Positions 43,323-54,885 of a DNA stretch of 64,000 nt are shown piece after piece (position 1 is the first letter of the stretch; every line of letters begins with the position of its first letter). The notes under the pieces are model-generated. The model did not search any database. It was not told the origin of the DNA and saw only the letters and a program-made list of their open reading frames with translations. The translations under genes and the position numbers were made by a program. This stretch comes from Engraulis encrasicolus (taxonomy: Eukaryota > Chordata > Actinopteri > Clupeiformes > Engraulidae). The stretch lies in assembly GCF_034702125.1 (NCBI RefSeq), contig NC_085876.1:16357533-16421532 (forward strand). Direction: 5' to 3'.

Positions 43323-44638
43323 GGAGTAGATCAGAGCAGGAATGTGGAGTGTATGTTTGTGTTTGTTGTGTCGAACAGAACAAGGAAGTTGCGAGACGAC
43401 CAATCACAGTGCCTTTTTGTCTGCATCCTCTGCGTCTGTCCGACGGATAGTTAGAATTTTTTCGAGGCGCTTGAGGACGGGTGCAGAGCCTCTGCGAGGG
43501 GGGCGTGGACTCGCACAGACAGAAGACGGACGGACGCAGAGGCTATGCATACGAAGCATACATCTAGCTTTAGTCCGCTTATGCCTCGCGCCGGCACTGC
43601 ACTACCTACACACACACCCAGACACACGCATGCACTCACTCAACCTGTTTGTACCGCTTCTTTGTCTGAGCCTGCCTCCAGGTTAGGTCTTGCTTTAGGT
43701 CTTGCTCTTAGGTCAGAATTCACCCCTTTTAATATATAACACATAGCTTGTGAGCAGTTTGGCATATACTCTGCATTATCTTTGAATATACCTTGCTTCA
43801 TATAATAATACATCACACTCACTGGGGTAATAATAAATTAGTTACATCTGTAATAATATCAGTTAAAAAGTGTTAGCATCATTTCACCTGGCATTGCAAC
43901 TCATGAGTTTTTGTATGAAGCACTGACAGGAGCGGCTTCAGCGCCAGCAAAGGTGCATATTCAGGGTATGCTGTGGCAACTTTTTGAACATACAGCACAA
44001 AATTGCACGCTATGTCCATGCAGTAGAACTGAACTTAATTTAATGCTGCCAGCCCCTGCAGCAAAATGAGGGGGTACGCGTACACCTCTCCCCTAAAGTG
44101 CTTTAACCACCTGTGGGATGAAAAGAAGCTATAATTACAGGTTGATGGAACAAAAACGCAAACATTAACAAGAATGTATGTCAATGCACATATAATGACG
44201 CATCATGGGCCATCTGATGGCAACGGTTGGGAAGTTGGTTTTTGGATAACAGGGCGGGTGGGAAACCTTTTCATTTGAGAGGCCACTTCAAATTCCTTCA
44301 AGGGCCGTAGTCGTCCTTCCAGGCCGATGCTATGAACACAAACCACGATTTCCCCGCACTTTAGGCCTAGATTGCTGTTTTCGCCCTGGCCTTCCTTCTC
44401 TGCTTGCTTAAGTCTTTGTTGAAAGTGTCACACAACACAGGACTAGTCAAGTCATGTTCAAGCTTAAAGCAACACATTCATGCATAAAGTATTCACAGGC
44501 ACACTGAGGTAATTGCATTGATGTCAGTTGGGGTTCAAATTCGCAACCTGCCATTCAATATTAAGGGTGCTACTGCTGTATGGCGATAGTAATAGGCTTC
44601 TGTGATTATTCTTCCAAAGGAAACGGAGGCAAGAATGA
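43323..44638. other. Unassigned
   Basis: Contains GC-rich repeats of ACGGACGGACGCAGAGGC near 43525, possibly a truncated element end at 43545-43580, and otherwise nothing recognisable. Confidence 0.35.
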
Positions 44639-44646
44639 CTCTACAG

Positions 44647-44986
44647 CAGTGGTTCCCAACCTTTTTCTTCAGGGACCCATATTTTTACCATTGTAAGCTT
44701 TGGTGACCCAGCTCCTACATGAGAGGGAGTCACGTGATACGCTCTGTTTTCTGCGAAAACTCATTTTAGTTATCATTTTATTCCTCAATTCGTCTTTGTT
44801 CAAAAACAGAATAAATGTTTAATGTAGCACTTAAATTTTGGTGCTTCTATGCATTTGTCATTTATTCAAAATGGGCTGTATATGGTATTAAAATGAAACC
44901 CCTTAAAATCAAGAGGGCTTCGCGACCCCCCGTGGATCTTTGGTGACCCATAGGTTGGGTCCCGACCCATAGGTTGGGAACCACTG
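44647..44986. mobile_element. hAT MITE (CAGTGGTTCCCAACC family), copy 2
   Basis: 340 bp, perfect 8-bp duplication CTCTACAG (44639-44646, 44987-44994). Collinear with copy 1 at 25040-25399, differing by small indels. Confidence 0.95.
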
Positions 44987-44994
44987 CTCTACAG

Positions 44995-45389
44995 GACCCC
45001 ACACACATTCTGCATGATTAAGTCACTATGCTACCCTCAGGTCAATGCTTTGTGACATTTAACTGTGGACTGCACAAATATAAGAACTCCTTTGCCACAA
45101 CTTTTATAAGAATGCTTAATGGACACGACATACACATGTAATGCACAGCTTTAAGTTTTCATGTTATGTTGCATGCTGGGTATGTGAGTATTGTATGCAA
45201 TGCAGTGTGTGAGGTCCAAGACCATTTTCCCCTTGGGGACTATAAAGTATTGTCTACTATAGTACTCCGCTGTACAAGTACACTCATGCTATACTAAAGG
45301 TCCAGACCTTTACCTCAGCCTTACAATACGATATGAGGCTACAGATGTTGTTGCAGCCAGACAATCAGTCTTGGTATAGGCTACCTGTT
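44995..45389. other. Unassigned spacer
   Basis: No gene or repeat end recognised. Confidence 0.4.
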
Positions 45390-45587
45390 CTGCTGTAAAG
45401 CTGAGCAGCGTGGTGTTTTATGTTGAGGTGGAGGTCCTCAATTCTGGACTGGGCCTCAGTCCTGCTCCCACTGGGTTGTTTTTGAGCCCACTCCACCATG
45501 TCCCTCACCTACTGGTCCACCTCAGCAGCGGAGACCCCCTCCTGCAGAACAAAGCCATTGAGGCCCTCCTGTGCCTCTTGTAGACGT
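45390..45587 (-). pseudogene. Possible KDZ-type transposase exon remnant
   Basis: A minus-strand run begins after a good acceptor, TTATATTTTCAG|ACCTGC, and reads TCTRLQEAQEGLNGFVLQEG then VRDMVEWAQKQPSGSRTEAQ and HHAAQLYSRTGS, with one in-frame stop (VDQ*VRD). The helical spacing ending in LYxxT resembles the region before LYRDTD in Kyakuja-Dileera-Zisupton (KDZ) transposases. The similarity is weak and by eye. Confidence 0.3.
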
Positions 45588-45599
45588 GTGCAGGTCTGA

Positions 45600-46045
45600 A
45601 AATATAAACACCAGCACCAGTACTGTTTGTAACCCATGTCCATAAACTGTCAAGAAATTGGTTGACTGATTGTAGAGAAAAAAAATAATGGACGAGTAAA
45701 GTGTGCGCAATAGTTTAGCGCACATCCACCAGCACAATGTTGAATAAGCAGAGAGTTCTCCACTAGCCTTTTGATTTCCTTTTGTAAAATTAGACAATAT
45801 ACAATACTTTCAGTGCATACATATAAAAGCAAACCTCCTTCAATCGGCGGCACAATGAAGTGCACATGTTCTGCCATTTGGCAGAGTTCCACGCCATGGC
45901 TGACAGGGTTAGTATGTCTGTGCGTGCTAAGTGAGAAAAGGAGAAGTGATCAACAAGTGGCACACATGTAGGAGGATCAGGACACCTTCCTTTCAGTCAA
46001 ACAGAGCCCGCAGATCATTCATACCCACTAGCATATCCATGTTAG
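45600..46045. other. Unassigned spacer
   Basis: No gene recognised. Would be intron if 45390-45587 is an exon. Confidence 0.4.
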
Positions 46046-46262
46046 GTACACTGCAGGAAATGGCCAAAAAAGGTACCGCAACTATGCTGCTCATTGCAAC
46101 TGGGTTGCCTACTGCCAAATTTGATCTTTTCATGAAGGTTTACTAAGTAGATTTTTGCAGCTAAAAGTGGCTATTTCTGGAAATTCAGAATGGGTAGAAC
46201 ATTAGTGAATGAGTAGCATGAATTCTGGAAATAAACAACTACAAATCTTACACAGTGTACCT
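46046..46262. mobile_element. Short TTAA-type MITE
   Basis: Ends GGTACACTGCAGGAAATGG and, complemented on the right, AGGTACACTGTGTAAGATTT. TTAA follows on the right (46263-46266) and TTAG precedes on the left. Interior with AAATTTGATCTTTTCATGAA is a common fish repeat body. Confidence 0.6.
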
Positions 46263-46592
46263 TTAAACAAGAATAGATCTCTAAGACTGAATAGCACTAT
46301 GAATAACATTTTTGCACTTTGGCACTGAATAACTGCACTTTAGTATTGCACTGTATTTCAGGTTTTCTATCTATCTATCATGACATACCATAGTAGAACC
46401 ATAGTTAATATATAAAATCATAGTAATAATGGCTGACTATGTGCACCGAGTTTTTAACGGTCTGCTTAATGAATTGATGAATTCTCAGATATTCTGTGAG
46501 AATTGAAAGGACTAGACTTTGTAATGTGAGTCTTTCACATAGGCATTCACATAACATGACAGCCATTTTCTGTTGTTGTTGTTGTTCAGTAT

Positions 46593-46700
46593 GTGGCTGA
46601 CAGCTCAGAGCCCCCTCTAACCATGACAGAGATCATTACCATTCCAGACCCAGCTAACAAAAACAACTCTTCTCACAGCACACCCATAGTTGACTCTTGT
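46593..46700 (+). CDS. Candidate exon, unknown gene
   Basis: Follows a polypyrimidine/GTT-rich tract ending TTGTTCAG at 46589. The open frame reads YVADSSEPPLTMTEIITIPD and then PANKNNSSHSTP without stops. Composition is that of a low-complexity extracellular or linker segment. No family recognised, no convincing donor follows, and the frame continues into ordinary-looking sequence to 46868. Treat as a weak exon candidate only; chance is possible. Confidence 0.25.
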
Positions 46701-46869
46701 CTAATAGATAATTGCAAAAAAATGTCCCTGAAAATAGAAATGGAATTTAGCAAGTTTGAGAATATATTGTGCTCTGGTCTACTGTTGTGTGGTGTGGGGA
46801 TGTGTAATGTTGTGTTGTTATGGATGATGTCTAGGAAGCATAACAGCCTCTTATGTGATGTGAGATGAG

Positions 46870-47211
46870 TGGAGGAGGAAATGGAAGAGGCCCAAGGATG
46901 AAGAGGGAGATGTTTGAAGCCCCACATCACATGTTTCATAGATGAGGGCATCTGTTTTGGTTGGTCCCACAGGCAGTAATCTGTTTGTTAGTGGACTGAC
47001 TCACATAGAATTACACACAGTTGTGTTGTAGCCTCACACACATACAGAAAAAGTATTTATATTATTTTTCCAGACATGGCATGCCCTTGACGACCTGCAT
47101 AAACACTGCTCCCTGCTGCTTCTCTCTCTCTCCCCAGCACCTGCTTCACTAATATGCCAGTGGAGCTCTCTCTCTCTCCCCCAGCACCATTGAATCTCTC
47201 TCTCTCTCCCT

Positions 47212-47250
<39 letters not shown>

Positions 47251-47680
47251 CCCTCAGCACCTGCAGCCCTGCTTCACTAATGCACTAGTTACAATTCACA
47301 CGCTCTCCTCCAACATCATAGCCAGATAAATAAACAAGTAGCTACTATTTAGTTAATTGGGCCCAAACAGCCATAAGCATACATTACCCATCATCTTTGT
47401 ACAGGAAAAAACAGGAAAAGGAAACGGAAGCCAGGAAACTCACAGGAGAAGACGAATGCCATTGCCATTAAGATAGTTACATTTATTGATACATTGCAAG
47501 TGAGAAGAGCAATTCAGTTAACTCATAGAATACCATAATGTAGCATAGCCTATAGTGCCTTTAGCATCAGGGCTTTAGCGCCCAGCCGCCAAGCACCAAG
47601 CGCATCCCCAGTTGTCCCAAGCTCTAATAAGTGAGAACGGCTTGTTCTGAGCCTGCAGGGCACTAGGCCCCACTCAGAAC
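46870..47680. other. Unassigned with pyrimidine-rich tract
   Basis: (CT)n-rich low complexity at 47116-47252. The remainder shows no gene or paired ends. Confidence 0.5.
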
Positions 47681-48805
47681 TAGAGATGATATAAAACCCG
47701 GAGGATCCGGTTGGAGAGCCGGGTAAAGACCTCATCCGAACAGACCGGATGGCTGTCGTGCATTGATCCGCCAAAGGCGGGTCAGACGGCATTTCATTAA
47801 TGTCAACAAAATGGCAGTTACAGCGCGAGAAATTGTGAAACCGGAATATATCCTCTTTAGTTGACTACAACAGCCATTCTCTAATCTCCCTAGTATGCTG
47901 TTCAGTCACGAACACTCACTGAGTAAAACTGAACCAACTCCCGCCTCGTCATTCATCGAGCCCGTTTGATCCGTCCAGCCTGTTGTGGCCAATTGAGTCG
48001 CGGATCCCCGCTCCCTATGTGTGTGCTTCTGACTCTGTTGAGCTCTGTTGAACAGTGCTCTGCCAACGCTTTAACATCTCACTCTGTAGGCTACTCTTAG
48101 GGAAATTATAGTCTACAGTGACTCTATCACTCACTGCGTTACAGCGTAGGCTACAGTCTTTAAAGCCACTGCTGTCACTCCCCTCGTCCGAGTCACTCAG
48201 CAGCGGCGCCCTCGGCGACTCGGTGAGACGAATCCTGACTGAGTTGTTGGTAGCAGCGAATCCCCTACGGGTCGGATCAACGCTTAAGTTTCGTTTTTTG
48301 CCACGAGTGTGCGAGTCGCAAGGCAACTCGGCAGCGGAAGCGAGTGGTCATCTGCTGCTCGCCTCCTGACTATCCCTGCTCAACTAGACTTCTGCTCCCA
48401 AATATTTGACTTTTAGTCTTCTTAAATACAAACACACACATTATTTATTGCAAAATCAGGAACATGCCGTTTCACTGCTGCCAAAGGCTGTTCGAGTTGT
48501 GGTTGCATGTTTAGTGAGGAGAGGTGGGTCGGATCGCAGCATGAGGAACTGTGACATTCATAAAGTGAGTTTTGTTGATCAAACTGTCTTACTCTTTGAT
48601 TTATCAACATGAATTGATAAATGGAACAACAAAGGCATAGCTATTTAACGGCAGAAACGTTTTTTTAAAAATACATTATTATTATTTATTTTTTATTTAG
48701 GCCTATTTTAAATAAGTGATCCGTGTGATCCGTCTAATCCGGGTACTCTCCTTGGAATGATCCAATCAACCCGGACGCCTCAAAGATTCGAGTTAAGCAC
48801 CTCTA
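47681..48805. mobile_element. hAT element, 1125 bp
   Basis: Perfect 8-bp duplication CTCAGAAC (47673-47680, 48806-48813). Ends TAGAGATGATATAAAACCCG and TAGAGGTGCTTAACTCGAAT (complemented). Subterminal GGATCC/GATCCG words are repeated at both ends. No transposase motif. Its left third matches 24185-24532 in inverted orientation. Confidence 0.85.
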
Positions 48806-48979
48806 CTCAGAACCTAAGCTATTCTTACCCCAACCGTTCTCCTGAGCTGCATCTAATAGTATTTAAATCCCACATGATGTCATCATCTTACATGTTCAAG
48901 ACCCATCAAGGACAAAACATCAGTATAGCACAACAAAAAGATACAAGTCAGTCTCCTCTGATTGGCCTTTGGAGGAACC

Positions 48980-49063
48980 ACACCATGTTCAATAGCTGTG
49001 TCCATGAACTAAGATACCTCACCACCATGTTCAATAGCTGTGTCCATGAACTAAGATACCTCA
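48980..49063 (+). repeat. 42-bp tandem duplication
   Basis: Two identical head-to-tail units containing ATGTTCAATAGCTGTGTCCA and ACTAAGATACCTCACCACC. Confidence 0.9.
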
Positions 49064-49178
49064 CCTACAGTGAGCTAAACTCAGTGGATCGGTCCAGACC
49101 TTCTATCTGCAGGCCTAGCCTTAGGCCTTGCGCTATGTCAGCTTGGACTGACCCTTATATACTTGTTGCTTGGGCTAC

Positions 49179-50167
49179 TCAGTTGGTGGGTGAGTGACCC
49201 GACACCTTAGCTAAGTTTACGACAGGGCAGCTGTCCCAGAACTGCATTTCTTGCAAACAGACACATTTGAAGTCTGAATTAACACCATCTAACATAATGA
49301 AAATAATGCGATGCGATACATGTGATGGAAAAACGGTTAAATCGATACCGTAAACTACATGCACAACGGCATCGTGGCTGCTCCCTGGAATACCTGCAAA
49401 AATGTCCCTGAACAGTCCACGGTCATCCACCACTGCTTGCAGGATTACAGAGGTTTACATAATCCCTGTATCCTTCCAAAGGAGAGAGAATGGGGATGTG
49501 CGACCCATCTATTGCTCCATAGATCTGTCGTATTTCTGTATGCTATCTGTTGGGCCTCGTCAGCCGACGGCATCCGTATATACAAAGGGAGTAGGTCTGT
49601 TGTGTTGGCTCGGCAAGTCGCATAAACACAACGGTGGACTGTTGAGATGCTGACCCCAAATGTGCCCTCCACCACCCTGTACGCGCAGCAGTTGGCCAAT
49701 TTGTAAACTGCGATGGCAATGCGTTTGTGGTGCGGTACAGGTGGCCTACAGCTGGATGGGTCCGGCCAAAGTGATGGTAAGCTGTTACAAAGACTCTTAA
49801 ACACTCTTGACATGCGGAACAACGTTAACCATTCGCGGTCCATAAAAACTACATCAACTTCCCACCATAGGCTGGACCGTATCCGCTGCCATGGTTCTGG
49901 TGATGCCCTCTGATGATTTACAACTAAGATAAGGTGGTCTTGAATGAGCATCCTGAGCTTTCGCCTTGCCCTAATTCTTCTTCTTAAAATGACTGCTGTT
50001 AGGCCTACAAGCGGACATGAAAGCAGCACTTTTACGATAAGATCCATATCTCTAAATAGGTCAAATAAATAAAACGAAAGTGATAGACCAAGCCTAATGA
50101 AAATGCAGCCAACTGCCTTACTTTTACAGCGCGAGCAGCACAATTCATTCTTAAGCCGGGCATACAC
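49179..50167 (-). pseudogene. PIF/Harbinger transposase (HARBI1-like), internally deleted
   Basis: Minus strand. The upstream open frame (from 50167) contains FRMSRVFKSLCNSLPSLWPD, the basic PHHKRIAIAVYKLANCCAYR and FGVSISTVHRCVYATC (helix-turn-helix-like), then YIRMPSADEAQQIAYR. In the family the next segment should hold GAIDGTHI (first catalytic Asp) and YYNRK. Here it is replaced by about 30 unrelated residues. In another frame QAVVDDRGLFRDIFAGIPGS then SHDAVV (49360-49440) retains the second catalytic region (VDD...PGS.HDA). So the DDE core lost its first Asp block by deletion, and the C-terminal end with the Glu is unrecognisable. The copy is inactive. Confidence 0.85.
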
Positions 50168-50668
50168 TGTGCGATATTTTCACTCGTGGGTCTTAAGCTT
50201 CTGCTCACACTGCACGATGGAATTTCACTGTTTAAAAGTTCTCAGCCCACGACTCACGGCCTCACACTGCGCGAGCCGACAGTCGGATGCGAGCGAAATG
50301 CTTCCACCGTACGACGCGACAGGCATGTTTCCCCGGTCTGCAGAGGAGGGAACATGCGCACCTGAGGTGGAGATGAAGTCGCGCTCAACAGCAAATCGCA
50401 CGGCCCTATTAATTTGTGCATGTGAAGTGTCAAATCGGGTCGTAGCTCTGCTTTAACTGTGCGATTTACGCACGAGCCACGACCAGAATTTCAAACCGTT
50501 TTGATTTTCTTGCGACCCTGCGATTGCACGATCGTGAGGCGAAATCGCTTGTCGTTACCCCATGTACACTGCACGATGCGAGACTCACGATTGACCTGCG
50601 ATTGACCTGCGAGTGCCAAATCGGGGCAAAATCGGGGCAAAAGTCGCACAGTGTAAGCCCAGCTTTAG
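50152..50668 (+). mobile_element. AAGCCGGGC-family element, second copy
   Basis: Starts TAAGCCGGGCATACACTGTG and ends GTAAGCCCAGCTTTA. Collinear with 42727-43272 with few differences and a short deletion near 50600. Abuts the 5' end of the Harbinger remnant. Confidence 0.85.
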
Positions 50669-51040
50669 TTAGTTCTCATTCTAATTCGCTAATTTGTCAC
50701 TTTTGTAATGGAAAATCATCTGTCGAGTCAGAAATATGCGCATTAGCAGGTTCATTGTGATGTCATTTTATTTAGATAGAATTGTCCTTGTAATTCCTCG
50801 TAATTCCTTGCTAGTTTCTCCACAAGAGCCCATGTTGGTACTTATTGATGCCAAATTGACTTTTTGGCCTTACAAGCCGGATATAACAGTAAGATACGGT
50901 TGCCCGACAACAGATTGGAAGTGGAGTTGTTGAGAAAATTTGAAAACAAACAAAAAACAGAATTAATTAACCCTTTTACAAATTTCTGAACAATATCAAC
51001 TATTTAGATTATTATAAGGTTACAAGAAACTTTTTTGTTG
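50669..51040. other. Unassigned spacer
   Basis: No gene or repeat end recognised. Confidence 0.4.
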
Positions 51041-51048
51041 CTTTAAAC

Positions 51049-51714
51049 CAGGGGTCCCCAAACTAAGGCCCAGGGGCAGGATGCGGCCCGACAGGCCCCT
51101 TTGACCGGCCCTCCACCTCTCTGCATCTCACCATTTGAACTGGCCCAAAGAAGCAATCCTCACAGAAAAAAAGATAAAATAAATGTTATAAATATTTCAT
51201 TTTGTTTATCAACAGGCCTTCCTACAGTTTAATTTTCACTAACTTAGTGTGAATCACTAGAAGTTTCTTGTCTTGATAGTTTCTCATGTCACTGTAATAT
51301 AAACAGGCCTACCATTTCTATTGTATCACTCCTAAATGGTTAATCACCATATTTTTTACCTTTCCTTGCTATTTTCATATGGTTATTGGAAATTAAAAGT
51401 AATACCTGTTATATTTCAAATTGAAAAACATGTAAAGTACTCACTCATTTCTTTTGCAAATCACTTGTAATGATGAACCATTTTGGCTAGAAATTATGAA
51501 TGAAGGAACCGAAGCACTCTTCAGATTTTTCTCTATTCGTCTACAAACGCTTCGGGCAGAGCCCTTCTTTAGTGTGTAATGTTGATTGCCGTGCTAGAAA
51601 TGATGGCTATAACAAGCAGTGGCCTAGTATACAGCCCACATGATTGATCCCGGCCCCTGATCACAGTCAGGAACGATAATGTGGCCCCCAAAGAAAAAAG
51701 TTTGGGGACCCCTG
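51049..51714. mobile_element. hAT element (CAGGGGTCCCCAAACT), 666 bp
   Basis: Perfect 8-bp duplication CTTTAAAC (51041-51048, 51715-51722). Ends CAGGGGTCCCCAAACTAAGG and CAGGGGTCCCCAAACTTTTT (complemented), a Charlie-like hAT form. A sub-segment at about 51480-51600 with CTTCGGGCAGAGCCCTTCTT, a hairpin, may be a smaller insertion. Confidence 0.95.
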
Positions 51715-51722
51715 CTTTAAAC

Positions 51723-52378
51723 CATTAGAAATGGCCGCATTTTACATACTCTACAGCACATACAATACACACAACACACTGACTTGTTGCCATGGCGCCG
51801 CATCGTTCCGCTGCCCATCTGGTAACACCTGCTCCCATGCAATTTTTAACTTATTTTTTATGGAATTTGACCATATGTATTTTGTAATTTTGTTACATTC
51901 ATGACAGCGTGTATGGAAATCACTTTTAAGTGCTGTCTACAGCGTCAATTCGTGGTGAAGTTTGATTAATTTCATCGTGTTATCCAGTTGATAGCGGCCT
52001 CTCTTGCCTCGTTGGAGCAAGAAATGGATCCGACAGCACTTCTTTCCCATGTCAGCGGATATAATTTGCGGGACTTTGTACATCTTGGTGAACGGCAAGT
52101 GCGAGGATGCCGTTTTTGTCACCCTGCGAGTGCAACTCATCCAACCCGGAAGAGCGCTTCCCCCCTCAAGGAGACTGCGGCTGTCTACGGTCGTTAGCTG
52201 TCTGCGTTGATCTACGCCTCCACACAGGATTCCACCTTCCTAGCTATGGACCGGACAATTACCCTACTCTATTTGTTTGTTTGTTAGTCTTTGTGCACTA
52301 CGCAGTTAACCAGAACTGTCATTTCACTGCAAGCTAGCCTACAAGGTTTCTTACTCTTACATATCCCAAAAACTTAAG
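51723..52378. other. Unassigned
   Basis: Overlapping short open frames at 51988-52337 without recognised motifs. Confidence 0.35.
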
Positions 52379-52594
52379 ATGTATTTTAATGACATCACAG
52401 AGCCTATCTTCGAAGAGGATGGAAAAGCAAAATTTGACATTCATGATCTCAGGAAGCGGAACAGACAGATGAATGGATGCTTTGTGTACGTATCCGGCCT
52501 TTTGAGCCCAAAAATCTGCATTCAAACCCCATTGACTGACTCACACAAGCTAAGTGCTCAAATGCTGAATGTAGAAGCGCAGGCGATTAGGTGA
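52379..52594 (+). CDS. Candidate small ORF or exon, unknown
   Basis: A 71-codon frame starting MYFNDITEPIFEEDGKAKFD and continuing IHDLRKRNRQMNGCFVYV. The composition is balanced and protein-like, and GTACGT at about 52487 could be a splice donor. No family recognised and no supporting partner exon found. May be chance. Confidence 0.2.
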   Translation: MYFNDITEPIFEEDGKAKFDIHDLRKRNRQMNGCFVYVSGLLSPKICIQTPLTDSHKLSAQMLNVEAQAIR

Positions 52595-52870
52595 CATATT
52601 GGGATTCAGTATGCAGGTGCAGGCAGCATGTACGTGTAACTTCCTGTTTGGCTGTGTGTGAATTCCTGTCCTCGCTGCAGGTGGCGTATAGCCCTCTCTA
52701 TACTCTAGTCTGCTGATATCACTTCCTATTGTCCTTCTCATCTCACTAATTACCTTCTTTTATCTGCTCTTCTTCTCTTTTCCCTACCTCCATTCTTTTA
52801 CCCTCTTCTCCTCACTTGTTCCCCCTCCTCTTTCCTCTCTTAATCTCCTTTTTCTTTTTAATATGCATTA

Positions 52871-53225
52871 TGCCGTGTACAGACCAAGAGCAAACGGGGC
52901 GAACGAAGCGACGGAAGTCATTATTTCTCTATGGAGGGCAAGCGACCTGCGCTACCAAAGCGAATTCGCCAGTAGCGAAGCTTCTTGCGCGACCAGAGCG
53001 AATTTTTAAGATTAAACTAAATCTAATCGCAGGCGAATTCGCTCTGACGCTGTTCTGCGACAACCAATTGGAACGTTCATATATCCGAATGGCTGTCAGG
53101 CCAGAGCCGTTATGTGATTAGCTGAATCAAACATGTCAATGCTGCGCTTCTCGTATTCAATGCGAAACTTCTTCTGCTACCCACGCTACCAGGCAGCGTA
53201 GTTCGCTCTTGGTCTGGACACGGCA
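52871..53225. mobile_element. Harbinger MITE with TTA duplication
   Basis: 355 bp, TTA on both sides (52868-52870, 53226-53228). Ends TGCCGTGTACAGACCAAGAG and TGCCGTGTCCAGACCAAGAG (complemented), subterminal GCGAA/TTCGC words. Fits PIF/Harbinger. Confidence 0.85.
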
Positions 53226-53228
53226 TTA

Positions 53229-53940
53229 CTGTGTGTCTCTACATCTTACTTTTATAATTCCATTTTCGCTTACCTAACTTCATTTTTTAATTGCTTCACT
53301 TTTCCTCTTTGACCAATCCATCTTTCTTTCTTTTTTTCATCCATGCTCCTCTTTCATTCCCTCTGGTGTCTTCTATCCTCCATAAGATACCTCCTCTCTT
53401 CTTCTTCTTCCTCTCTTCTGTCCTCCACAATATTCCTCCCCCTCTAGTTTTTTTTTTTTAATTCATCTTCCTCTCCTCCGCTATGTGTGTTTCAGCTCGG
53501 CTTTCTGCCTGAGGTCAGTTCTAGCCTTCCCTCGTCCGTCACATCTCTCTTCCTTTTTTCTTTTCCATGCCTTTCATTCACACACACGCACACAAATACA
53601 CACACTATTGCTACGGATGTTGGGAGGGTTCTCTCTGCAGTAGAGCAGCCAAACACTAAACAAGTCAGGTGTGTCACTGCAGAGTACAAATATGGAGAGT
53701 GAAGGAGCAGGTGGTGGAGGTGGTGAGGTACTGTAAGGAATAGAGGATATGGTCGGGTGGTAGAAGGAGAGAAAGAGAGCGGGAGAGAGCAGCAGGTTTG
53801 TTACTGCAAAAGATAGAATGCTAATTTGGTACTGATTCCAGGACAAAACCTTGGATTGTGCATGCTTCAACCAGCGACAGAGTGTGATGACAAACAGTTT
53901 TGAGTAAACACAGCATCTTCGGAAAAAACACAAACAATCA
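53229..53940. other. Pyrimidine-rich, unassigned
   Basis: TTC/CTC-rich low-complexity DNA (53330-53560). Open frames are compositional. Confidence 0.5.
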
Positions 53941-53944
53941 AAAC

Positions 53945-54112
53945 AAATTTCACGCACACCCTCACGACCCTCGTAACCAAACAATCTTGCACGCTCACAC
54001 GAGCACCCTCACAACCAAATGTCTTTGCCTGCACACCTTCACAACCAAATAACCTTGCACGCACACACACACCCTCATGACTCTCACAACCACAACTAAA
54101 CCAAATGACTTG
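53945..54112. repeat. Imperfect minisatellite, about 35-40 bp unit
   Basis: Four or so diverged copies of a unit with CCCTCACAACCAAATG and CTTGCACGC. Confidence 0.75.
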
Positions 54113-54885
54113 CACGCCATCTTCTCCCCTGTCGTTTCCGCAGAGCTTTTATTAATTCCACCTGAAGTCGTGTGACCTTTCTGACTGACTGTGACTCACT
54201 GCCGATCTCCTCACTGTAGAAATAAAATGCTGAATAGATTTCTCCAGAGTGTGGGACTGATGGGGGCCAGAGGCATGAGAAATAATAAAATAATCATAAA
54301 AATCCCCCCACTAAAGAGTGATTGAATTGTCATTAATGGATCCGTGATGGTAATGGGCCTGTGATGGTTATTCAGGGGTGTCGAATATTATACTGTCACA
54401 TACAGTATTATAGTAGGACCTTCATTCTGACCGGCACGATCAAATTAGATGGGATTAAAACATTCTGATGGCACACATGAACGGTTAAAGAGAGCCCATG
54501 GACCCAAGACATTATTCTCACAGGTTTTTAAACCCAAATGAATTCTCATCATTACACCCTGACCATTGTGTGAGTTATTCAGCATGTAAATGTAAATTGA
54601 GCCATGAACGGGATTTTTAGGAGTGCACTTTGGGCAAGTTTTTGACATTGTAATGGGACTCATACGCTAATACGTAGACACACAGCAGCCTGACAGCTAT
54701 CCTAACAACCTCTACCTTTTAGAGCAGATTGCAGTACACTTAGCAGACACTTTCATCCAACACAATGTTCAAAAGAGGGCAAAAATCAAGCTTTTCGTAC
54801 TATTACAGTCAGTGTACCAGCAACATCTGTTGGTGCCCTGCCTAGTCTTTTAAAATAGCCTAAAAGCCTTTACACAAAGCACTTA
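54113..54885. other. Unassigned
   Basis: No gene recognised. A weak SINE/LINE-tail-like GACACTTTCATCCAA at about 54748. Confidence 0.35.

Noticed and set aside
43342..43686. 114-codon plus-strand frame
   Set aside because: Compositional frame in GC-rich repeat DNA without motif.
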